A stretch of DNA of 13,448 nt. Source: Propionibacteriaceae bacterium (GTDB taxonomy: Bacteria; Actinomycetota; Actinomycetes; Propionibacteriales; Propionibacteriaceae). A model generated the notes under the pieces. It made no database searches. It was given only the letters and a program-made list of their open reading frames with translations, and was not told where the DNA came from. The translations under genes were made by a program, and so were the position numbers. Positions 5,211-12,514 of this stretch are shown in pieces (within the stretch, counting starts at the first letter, position 1; each line of letters begins with the position of its first letter). The stretch covers positions 1 through 13,448 of the forward strand of contig JAUNUL010000042.1 in NCBI GenBank assembly GCA_030538175.1, given 5' to 3'.

Positions 5211-6841
5211 CGCCGGCCACCCTTCGCTTCGGTTCTCGTTCGGGTGTGGCGTCTGTTTCGAAGGGACGACAGCGCCTCACGCAGCTCGGCGAGGACGTGG
5301 GAAGGAAGAGCGGTCGGGGACAGGAGAATGTCGTCGACAAGCTGCTGGGCGTCACTGAGTCGTCCCGCCAACAGTGAGCGGCGAGCGTCAGGGAAAGCCG
5401 TCTGGAGTTCTGTGGCATGCGTTCGAACCACTTCGATGGATGGCACCAGCAGCTTGGTGGCCTCTCGTGGCTCCATTTTCAGCACCCCGCCCCCATAGGC
5501 GCGGCCTGTGATCTCGGCGCTCAATGCCGTCGCGGTGTTCAGTGCGCCGAGTGCCAACAGGGCGCCCCATTCCCTGAGATCGTCATGGAGATAGAGCCCG
5601 TGCACGGAGTTCAGGTAGTAGAGCCCAGCGGGATTGGCAGCGAGCTGGGGTGTCTGTTGATTCATGTAGGTGAAGAAGAGATCGGGTGGCTCAGGCAGAG
5701 GAGTCCGCCACCAAGGCGTACGAACCCGGCACTTGTAGGCGCGATCGACGCCGAGCTCTTTGCCATGAGTGAGGTAGCCCTCCGCAGGGCCGGATGGGGT
5801 TGTGGGTCGGAACAACAGAGTCCCGGCACCCCTCGCACCGAGTTCGGCCCAGTCCTCGTAGCTCACCTCGAGTGCACGGAGATGGCTGGAACCCGGTGGG
5901 GAGATCGCGACCGTATCGGTTGGGCTGAGCCCCCAGCGGGCGGCCTCCACGGGACTGAGCGCGAAGTAACGGTTGTTGCCGGTCACCGCGCCAAGGCTCA
6001 GCCTCCCCCAAGAGGACAACTCACTGAGCGTCCTCTGGCGGACCAGGTCTGCCAGGGCCTCTTCGGTCTCGGGAGTCGGCAGCAATTGCCAGCGCTGCCC
6101 CGGGGTGGCGGGCACTCGGGTGAAAGCGATGCCGTTCAGGTCATCCGCGCTGCGGATGGATGCCATGTGCACGTCCGAGCTGCCTCCGTGACCCTCCGCC
6201 AGTAGCAGCAGGGCCTCGGTCTGAACCCCGGGGAAGACCTGTTTGTCGATGCGGACCACGCGCACGTCGCCAAATCGCCGCAAAAGGAAATCGCGCACGT
6301 CCTGGGCATAGTTCGAGGTGAGGAGCTCCGCAGGCAACACCAAGGCGAGGCGCCCCCCGCCACGGAGGAAAGCGGAGGCATGGATCACGAATGGTGCCCA
6401 GGAGCTGGAGAGTTTGCTCAGGCGTACGCCCTGCCGCAGCGCCGCGGCCAACCCCTTTGCGCGGGCATCGCCAGTGAATCCCTGGTATCGGATATATGGC
6501 GGGTTGCCGATCACCGCGTCATAGATTGGCCGTGGTTCGACCGCCAGAAAGTCGCCCACGAAGATGTCTCCGCTCACGCCGGACTCGGTCAGCGCCGCAC
6601 GGGCAGACTGCGCAGAGTCGCTGTGGAGCTCATGGGCGTGGATGCGGCCCCGACCGCTCAGGCCGACAATCCGGCGGGCCGCCATCGACACGAACGCTCC
6701 GTCGCCACAGCTGGGTTCGAGGACGTCGTCGTCTCCCGAGCGAATCGCCCACGTGGTGAGGAATGTTGTCACGGAAGGAGGAGTAAAGAACGCGCCGCGC
6801 GCTTTGCGCAGCTCTGCGGTATCAGCCGGTTCGAGTGTCAC
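5207..6841 (-). CDS. N6-adenine DNA methyltransferase, gamma-type, of a type II restriction-modification system, 544 aa
   Basis: A SAM-dependent enzyme that methylates adenine N6 in a specific DNA site and so protects the host from the neighbouring endonuclease. Motif X (RGAFFTPP, 15-22), motif I (VLEPSCGDGAFV, 40-51) and the catalytic motif IV (GNPPYIRYQ, 112-120, with N113-P-P-Y116) come in the gamma order X-I-IV; GGRLALVLPAELL (162-174) is the usual later strand. The second half should hold the target-recognition domain, which suits a length above 500 aa. The start is GTG 6841, because AGGGAGG lies 5 nt upstream; the longer GTG 6931 (574 aa) has neither a Shine-Dalgarno sequence nor a -10 box at leaderless distance. 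It is first in a two-gene unit and its TGA overlaps the next ATG, implying coupling. Tyrosine codon use is unlike that of the chromosomal flanks. The size pair recalls SalI/XamI-like systems (memory only). Confidence 0.9.
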   Translation of the reverse strand: MTLEPADTAELRKARGAFFTPPSVTTFLTTWAIRSGDDDVLEPSCGDGAFVSMAARRIVGLSGRGRIHAHELHSDSAQSARAALTESGVSGDIFVGDFLAVEPRPIYDAVIGNPPYIRYQGFTGDARAKGLAAALRQGVRLSKLSSSWAPFVIHASAFLRGGGRLALVLPAELLTSNYAQDVRDFLLRRFGDVRVVRIDKQVFPGVQTEALLLLAEGHGGSSDVHMASIRSADDLNGIAFTRVPATPGQRWQLLPTPETEEALADLVRQRTLSELSSWGRLSLGAVTGNNRYFALSPVEAARWGLSPTDTVAISPPGSSHLRALEVSYEDWAELGARGAGTLLFRPTTPSGPAEGYLTHGKELGVDRAYKCRVRTPWWRTPLPEPPDLFFTYMNQQTPQLAANPAGLYYLNSVHGLYLHDDLREWGALLALGALNTATALSAEITGRAYGGGVLKMEPREATKLLVPSIEVVRTHATELQTAFPDARRSLLAGRLSDAQQLVDDILLSPTALPSHVLAELREALSSLRNRRHTRTRTEAKGGRR

Positions 6842-6846
6842 GTCGT

Positions 6847-6853
6847 CCTCCCT
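6847..6853 (-). promoter_or_regulatory. ribosome binding site that sets the methyltransferase start
   Basis: Minus-strand AGGGAGG, 5 nt before GTG 6841. It is the only strong Shine-Dalgarno sequence near the 5' end and argues against the longer reading frame from 6931. Confidence 0.7.
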
Positions 6854-6938
6854 CAGGATCACCTTACTGTCGCCATGCTGAACGAGAGGTCTGACAGTTT
6901 TGCGTGGTGCCGCTGACGTCCCGGATGCCACTGTTCAT

Positions 6939-6982
6939 CAAGATCATCGGGACCCTTCAGAGGATCTTGGTTGTGCTACAAC
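6939..6982. promoter_or_regulatory. inverted repeats upstream of the methyltransferase gene
   Basis: CAAGATC (6939-6945) is mirrored by GATCTTG (6963-6969) across 17 nt, and right beside it GTTGT-GCT-ACAAC (6970-6982) is a 13-bp palindrome with perfect 5-bp arms. They lie about 100-140 bp before the start codon, in the region that must hold the promoter of the module. They could be operators, possibly for self-control by the methyltransferase. No controller (C) protein gene is seen nearby. Confidence 0.4.
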
Positions 6983-7020
6983 TCCGGCGGGCTGCTAACC
7001 CTGCGCGAGTCGGCCGGTGA

Positions 7021-7060
7021 ACGCCAAAGCGCCGGCCCTGGCTGGACCGGCGCTCGGCGT
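7021..7060 (-). terminator. probable terminator of the DUF485-symporter operon
   Basis: AGCGCCGG (7028-7035) pairs with CCGGCGCT (7047-7054), and ACGCC (7021-7025) pairs with GGCGT (7056-7060) around a small internal loop. It begins 13 bases beyond the symporter stop codon on the minus strand. There is no T-run after the stem, so its strength is uncertain. Confidence 0.55.
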
Positions 7061-7073
7061 ACTCAAACAAGAA

Positions 7074-8669
7074 TCAGTGCTTCAGCACCTCGCCCGTGCC
7101 GACACCGGTCATGGAGCGGACCTCCATCTCGGTGGAGACAGCGGCGTTGTCCTCGTCCTTGCCCAGGATTGAGCCGAGCCAGCCGAGGAAGAAGCCGACG
7201 GGCACCGACACCAGCGCCGGGTTGGTCAGCGGGAACCAGGCGAAGTCGAGGTCGGGGAACATCGCCGAGGGTGCCCCGGAGACTGTCGGGGAGAAGATGA
7301 TCAGCACCACGGCGGTGATCAGGCCGCCATAGATCGACCACAGGGCGCCCTTGGTGCGGAAGCCCTTCCAGTACAGCGAATAGAGGATCGACGGCAGGTT
7401 CGCGCTGGCGGCGATGGCGAAGGCCAGCGACACCAGGAACGCGACGTTGATGTCCTTGGCGGCGATGCCGCCGATGATCGCGAGGACGCCGAGGATGATC
7501 ACCACGGTGCGGGCGACGCGGATTTCCTTGGCCGGGTCGGCCTGGCCCTTGTGGATGACGTTGTTGTAGATGTCGTGGGCGAAGGACGCCGATGCTGCGA
7601 TGGCCAGACCGGCGACGACGGCCAGGATGGTGGCAAACGCGACACCGGAGATCACGCCCATCAGCACCGAACCGCCCAGTTCAAGCGCGAGCAGTGGGGC
7701 AGCGGCATTGGCCTTGCCGGGGGCGGCGAGGATCGTGTCCTTGCCGACCAGGACCGCGGCGCCATAGCCCATCACCATCGTGAACAGATAGAACAGGCCG
7801 ATCAGGGTGATGGCCCACGACACGGAGCGACGGGCTTCCTTGGCCGTCGGGACCGTATAGAAGCGCATCAACACGTGCGGCAGGCCGGCGCAGCCGAGGA
7901 CCACCGCGACGGCGAGAGAGATGAAGCCGAGTGGGTTGTTGCCGTACTGCAGCATCGGCTCGAGGATCTTGGACCCATCGGGGTGTTCGGCGACGGCTGC
8001 GCCGAGCATCTTGGAGAAGTTGCCCGAATACTTCAGCATCACCCACACGGTCATCGCACCCGCGCCGATCATCAGCAGGACGGCCTTGATCATCTGGACC
8101 CAGGTGGTGCCCTTCATGCCGCCGATGAGCACATAGATCATCATCAGGACGCCGACGATGCCGATGATGAGGATCTGCGCGGTGCCGCCGCTGATGCCGA
8201 GGAGCACGGCGACGAGGCTGCCGGCACCGACCATCTGGGCGAGCAGATAGAGGAAGCTGATCACCATGGTCGAGATCGAGGCGGCCATCCGGACCGGAGA
8301 TTGCCGGGTCCGGAAGGACAGCACGTCCGCCATCGTGTACTTGCCCGTGTTGCGCATCGGCTCCGCCACCAGCAGCAGCGCCACCAGCCAGGCGACGAGG
8401 AAGCCGATCGAATACAGCAGGCCGTCATAGCCATAGAGGGCGACGGCGCCGACGATGCCGAGGAAGGAAGCAGCCGACAGATAGTCGCCTGCGATGGCAA
8501 AACCGTTCTGCGTGCCGCTGAACTCGGCGCCGCCGGTGTAGTACGCCTTGCCCTTCGCCCCACGGCCACCGCTGGAGACATAGATCACGATGCCGAGGGT
8601 GAGGATGATGAAGGCGATGAAGATCGAGATGTTGAGGATCGGGTTGGCTACTGCCTGCAGAGGGGTCAT
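7074..8669 (-). CDS. actP: cation/acetate (monocarboxylate) symporter, sodium:solute symporter family, 531 aa
   Basis: A polytopic inner-membrane carrier taking up acetate or related short carboxylates (propionate, pyruvate) with Na+ or H+. The N-terminal helix (VANPILNISIFIAFIILTLG), the conserved GGRGAKGKAYYTGGAEFSG loop, NGFAIAGDYLSAASFLGIVG and the repeated hydrophobic helices are those of the ActP/MctC branch of the SSS family; length (530-550 aa) and about 13 helices agree. Lying directly after a DUF485 gene is the hallmark of this branch. The chosen ATG 8669 shares its A with the TGA of DUF485; GTG 8670-8672 just before is an equally possible start, as GGAGGGAG lies 7-10 nt upstream of the two. 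The exact substrate cannot be fixed. The symbol follows E. coli actP; in corynebacteria the homologue is called mctC. Confidence 0.9.
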   Translation of the reverse strand: MTPLQAVANPILNISIFIAFIILTLGIVIYVSSGGRGAKGKAYYTGGAEFSGTQNGFAIAGDYLSAASFLGIVGAVALYGYDGLLYSIGFLVAWLVALLLVAEPMRNTGKYTMADVLSFRTRQSPVRMAASISTMVISFLYLLAQMVGAGSLVAVLLGISGGTAQILIIGIVGVLMMIYVLIGGMKGTTWVQMIKAVLLMIGAGAMTVWVMLKYSGNFSKMLGAAVAEHPDGSKILEPMLQYGNNPLGFISLAVAVVLGCAGLPHVLMRFYTVPTAKEARRSVSWAITLIGLFYLFTMVMGYGAAVLVGKDTILAAPGKANAAAPLLALELGGSVLMGVISGVAFATILAVVAGLAIAASASFAHDIYNNVIHKGQADPAKEIRVARTVVIILGVLAIIGGIAAKDINVAFLVSLAFAIAASANLPSILYSLYWKGFRTKGALWSIYGGLITAVVLIIFSPTVSGAPSAMFPDLDFAWFPLTNPALVSVPVGFFLGWLGSILGKDEDNAAVSTEMEVRSMTGVGTGEVLKH

Positions 8670-9025
8670 CACGCTTCTCCCTCCATCTTGGCCCGGATCT
8701 GGTTGGCCAGCGGGTCAAGGTTCTTGTTGGCGTGCCGGATATAGAGCGCGGTGAGCGCGAACGTGGTGACGAACTGCAGCAGCCCGAGGAAGATGCCGAT
8801 GTTCACGTTGCCGATGAACGGCGTCGCCATGAAGTCCTTGGCGTACGCCGACAGCAGGACGAACGCGAAATACCAGACCAGGAAGGCCACGGTGAGTGGG
8901 AACGCGAACCCGCGGAAGTTCTTGCGCAGCCGGGCGAATTCCGGTGATTGGCTCACCTCCGCGAACTCGTCTCGGGTGGGCACTCTTCTTCCCGGGGTGT
9001 CGGGAGCTGCGGCACTGGAGGCCAT
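8669..9025 (-). CDS. DUF485 family membrane protein, symporter partner, 118 aa
   Basis: A small two-helix membrane protein of the YjcH/DUF485 family, encoded ahead of acetate symporters in many bacteria and thought to assist them. The conserved start of the domain is seen as SPEFARLRKNFRGFAFP (27-43). Helices lie at about 40-62 and 75-97, and a charged tail ends in KMEGEA. The start is ATG 9025, because AAAGGAG (9033-9039) lies 7 nt upstream; the in-frame ATG at 9031 is too close to it, and a longer frame from 9106 has no signal. The N-terminal 25 residues are Ala/Pro-rich and poorly conserved in such proteins. Its stop overlaps the symporter start, so the two are translationally coupled. The upstream CAATGG-type sites may regulate the pair. 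Confidence 0.88.
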   Translation of the reverse strand: MASSAAAPDTPGRRVPTRDEFAEVSQSPEFARLRKNFRGFAFPLTVAFLVWYFAFVLLSAYAKDFMATPFIGNVNIGIFLGLLQFVTTFALTALYIRHANKNLDPLANQIRAKMEGEA

Positions 9026-9102
9026 AGCCATTCTCCTTTGTGGTGTCGCCGTTGATACCAGGGGATGGGCAGAAACATCCCACAACGGGGCCACTCCTGT
9101 CG

Positions 9103-9161
9103 CCAATTGGCTGACAATGGCTGCTCACCCGTTATCTGCGGGCCATTGAAATTTCCAATGG
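9103..9161. promoter_or_regulatory. cluster of CAATGG/CCATTG half-sites upstream of the symporter operon
   Basis: CCAATTGG (9103-9110) is a perfect palindrome; CAATGG follows at 9115-9120; CCATTG (9143-9148) and CAATGG (9156-9161) form an inverted repeat with a 7-nt A/T-rich centre. The two CAATGG copies are 41 bp apart, close to four helical turns. The cluster sits 78-136 bp before the DUF485 start and 47-105 bp before the small ORF, in the shared divergent region, and is A/T-richer than its surroundings. It reads like an operator array for a dimeric regulator, which is inference. Confidence 0.45.
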
Positions 9162-9195
9162 GACACGCTGGGCACAGGCTGGGAGATCCCGCTGC

Positions 9196-9201
9196 TACCT
9201 T
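9196..9201 (+). promoter_or_regulatory. -10 box of a possible leaderless small ORF
   Basis: TACCTT ends 6 nt before GTG 9208, the same geometry as at 1472-1481, 2195 and 9313. No Shine-Dalgarno sequence and no clear -35 are seen. Confidence 0.45.
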
Positions 9202-9207
9202 CGCCAG

Positions 9208-9315
9208 GTGTTCATTGATCTCGCCCGTCCGGATCAGTACGCCGACATCGCGGCGTACGCATCGTGGCGCACCGACCGTGTGGTCCTGGAGCCCGCGCAA
9301 CGCGTAGTCAACTAG
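9208..9315 (+). CDS. possible leaderless small protein, 35 aa
   Basis: GTG 9208 opens a 35-codon frame ending in TAG at 9313-9315. The product starts VFIDLARPDQYADIAAYASW and ends EPAQRVVN; it has no membrane segment and I know no family for it. By my count 27 of 35 third positions are G or C, as in the neighbouring genes. A TACCTT box 6 nt before the GTG would give a leaderless mRNA. The stop codon forms part of the -10 box (TAGGGT) proposed for the next gene, 10 nt before its start. It could be a true small protein, a leader peptide for DUF3151, or a chance frame in GC-rich DNA. Confidence 0.4.
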   Translation: MFIDLARPDQYADIAAYASWRTDRVVLEPAQRVVN

Positions 9316-9318
9316 GGT
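9313..9318 (+). promoter_or_regulatory. -10 box of the DUF3151 gene
   Basis: TAGGGT ends 7 nt before GTG 9326, which fits a leaderless start. It overlaps the stop codon of the small ORF upstream. Confidence 0.5.
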
Positions 9319-9325
9319 TGAGGTT

Positions 9326-9811
9326 GTGACAGAACCTCGCGAAAACCTGCTGGCCAGCCACAGCACGACTCCGGCGACCAAGCTGCCCGATGATCCCGCC
9401 GCCGCGGAGATCCTCGATCACGGCAAGGACCGATTCGTCGACATCGTCCGGAAGTACCCGGAGTCCAGCCTGTGCTGGGCGATGCTGGCCGAGGGTGCGC
9501 TGACCATGGGCACGCCGGATGCGGATGTCACCGCCTATGCCTATGCGCGCACCGGCTATCACCGCGGTCTCGACTCGCTCCGTCGGGCTGGTTGGAAGGG
9601 TCAGGGGCCGGTTCCGTGGGAGCACGGGCCTAACCGCGGTTTCCTGCGAGCCTTGTGGGCGCTGGCGGTCGCCGCGAACCGGATCGGCGAAACCGCCGAG
9701 TCGGAGCGTTGCGCTCAGTTCCTCAAGGATTCGTCGTTCAAGGCCTATGACGTGCTGACGGACCTGCGCCCGCTCGACCGAGTTGCGGACCAATCAGACG
9801 CCACAAGTTGA
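9326..9811 (+). CDS. DUF3151 family protein, 161 aa
   Basis: An actinobacteria-specific soluble protein of unknown function. The family signature is clear: YPESSLCWAMLAEGAL (49-64), an AYAYARTGYHRGLDSLRRAG run (71-90), WKGQGPVPWEHGPNRGFLRA (91-110), then a helical IGETAESERCAQFLKDS stretch. The helix pairs recall TPR-like proteins, which might point to protein binding. The start is GTG 9326 with a TAGGGT box 7 nt upstream and only a poor Shine-Dalgarno sequence. From memory, genes of this family often lie beside purA in actinobacteria, as here (75 nt upstream), but no role in purine synthesis has been shown to my knowledge. Confidence 0.88.
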   Translation: MTEPRENLLASHSTTPATKLPDDPAAAEILDHGKDRFVDIVRKYPESSLCWAMLAEGALTMGTPDADVTAYAYARTGYHRGLDSLRRAGWKGQGPVPWEHGPNRGFLRALWALAVAANRIGETAESERCAQFLKDSSFKAYDVLTDLRPLDRVADQSDATS

Positions 9812-9817
9812 CCTCGT

Positions 9818-9823
9818 TATCCT
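9818..9823 (+). promoter_or_regulatory. possible -10 box of purA
   Basis: TATCCT just after the DUF3151 stop (9809-9811) would start transcription near 9830 and give a leader of about 56 nt. The leader carries a small inverted pair (CGGGG 9834-9838, CCCCG 9860-9864) but nothing that I recognise as a riboswitch. -35 is weak. Confidence 0.35.
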
Positions 9824-9825
9824 GA

Positions 9826-11172
<1,347 letters not shown>

Positions 11173-11180
11173 AAGCTTGT

Positions 11181-11193
11181 CGGGGCGTCCCCG
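11181..11193 (+). other. small hairpin between purA and purD
   Basis: CGGGG-CGT-CCCCG forms a 5-bp stem with a 3-nt loop, 8 nt after the purA stop. There is no T-run. It may weaken read-through or stabilise the 3' end of purA mRNA. Confidence 0.35.
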
Positions 11194-11233
11194 CATCGAC
11201 ACGACAGATTGACCACGCAACTCAAGGAGCGAC

Positions 11234-12514
11234 ATGAAGGTACTCGTCCTCGGCAGCGGAGCCCGCGAGCACGCACTCGCCGCGACGCTGGAACGTGACC
11301 CGGTGGTGGAGAAGGTGTACGCCGCTCCCGGCTCCGCCATGATGAGCCAGGTCGCCGAGCTGGTCGCCGTCGACCTCACCCACCCGACCGAGGTCGCGGC
11401 CCTGGCCCAGGAGCTCGGGGTCGGCCTGGTCGTTGTTGGCCCGGAGGCACCGCTGGTCGCGGGCGTCGCTGACGCCGTCCGCGAGGTCGGCATCCCCTGC
11501 TTTGGCCCGTCCAAGGGTGCGGCCCAGATCGAGGGCTCGAAGGCGTTCGCCAAGGAGATCATGTCCGCGGCCGGCGTGCCGACCGCCCAGTCGCGGATCT
11601 GCGAGAACATGTCCGAGGTCGAGGCCGCGCTCGATGAGTTCGGCGCCCCCTATGTCGTGAAGGAGGACGGCCTGGCCTCTGGCAAGGGTGTCATCGTCAC
11701 CGACGACCGCGAGGCAGCGCTGGCCCACGCCCGCAAGTGCGACCGGGTGCTCGTCGAGGAGTTCATGGACGGACCCGAGGTGTCGCTCTTCGCCATCTGC
11801 GACGGCAAGACCGCGATCCCGATGCAGGCGGCGCAGGACTTCAAGCGCGCCCTCGACGGCGACAAGGGTCCGAACACCGGCGGCATGGGTGCGTACACCC
11901 CGCTGCCCTGGGCACCCGCCGGCCTGGAGCAGGAGACGACCGAAAAGGTCATCCAGCCCGTGCTGGACGAGATGGCCAAGCGCGGCACCCCGTTCGTGGG
12001 CCTGCTGTACGCCGGCCTGATGCTCACCCCCAAGGGTGTCAAGGTCGTCGAGTTCAACGCCCGCTTTGGTGACCCCGAGACCCAGCCGCTGCTGTTGCAG
12101 CTGGAGTCCCCGCTGGCCCAGGTCCTGCTGGCGGCTGCCAACGGTGAGCTGGAAAAGATCGGCCCGCTGCGCTTCACCCCGGGCTTCGCCGTGGGTGTCG
12201 TCATCGCCGCCGACGGTTATCCGGACAACCCCGAGCTCGGCACGCGCGTGTTCGAGGGCCAGTTCCGTTCGGGCAACATCAAGCTCTATCACGGTGGCAC
12301 CGGCCGCGATGACCTCGGCAACCTCGTCGTCACCGGCGGCCGCATCTTCACCGTGACCGGTCGCGGCCACACGCTCGGTTTCGCACGCAAGATGGTGTAC
12401 GCCGCCATCCAGGCCTTCCACCTGCCCAAGACCTTCCACCGCGTGGACATCGCGGAGAAGGCCGCCAAGGGCGAGCTCTCCTATCAGGTGCCCGAGGGGG
12501 GCCTTTTCCAGTGA
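11234..12514 (+). CDS. purD: phosphoribosylamine-glycine ligase (GAR synthetase), 426 aa
   Basis: It catalyses the ATP-dependent ligation of glycine to 5-phosphoribosylamine, step two of de novo purine synthesis. It has the ATP-grasp layout: N-domain MKVLVLGSGAREHALA (1-16) and VVVGPEAPLVAG; the EGSKAFAKEIM helix; the ATP-binding VVKEDGLASGKGV; NTGGMGAYTPLP; and the metal-binding EFNARFGDPETQ block, followed by the C-domain with ALGF-like GHTLGFARK. The length of 426 aa is usual for a stand-alone PurD. The start is ATG 11234, with AAGGAG at 11223-11228. Its TGA overlaps the purB GTG by four bases, so the two are coupled. All Tyr codons follow the same neighbour rule as in purA. Confidence 0.98.
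   Translation: MKVLVLGSGAREHALAATLERDPVVEKVYAAPGSAMMSQVAELVAVDLTHPTEVAALAQELGVGLVVVGPEAPLVAGVADAVREVGIPCFGPSKGAAQIEGSKAFAKEIMSAAGVPTAQSRICENMSEVEAALDEFGAPYVVKEDGLASGKGVIVTDDREAALAHARKCDRVLVEEFMDGPEVSLFAICDGKTAIPMQAAQDFKRALDGDKGPNTGGMGAYTPLPWAPAGLEQETTEKVIQPVLDEMAKRGTPFVGLLYAGLMLTPKGVKVVEFNARFGDPETQPLLLQLESPLAQVLLAAANGELEKIGPLRFTPGFAVGVVIAADGYPDNPELGTRVFEGQFRSGNIKLYHGGTGRDDLGNLVVTGGRIFTVTGRGHTLGFARKMVYAAIQAFHLPKTFHRVDIAEKAAKGELSYQVPEGGLFQ

Noticed and set aside
6842..7073. A controller (C) protein gene or Vsr-type nuclease beside the restriction-modification pair
   Set aside because: The 232-nt gap has no suitable small helix-turn-helix frame on either strand; only inverted repeats were found.
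7551..8744. Long plus-strand frame opposite the symporter gene (397 codons), and a similar one at 734-1453 opposite dedA
   Set aside because: The products are His/Asp/Glu/Gln-rich complements of hydrophobic codons, without start signals; they are shadows of membrane-protein genes.
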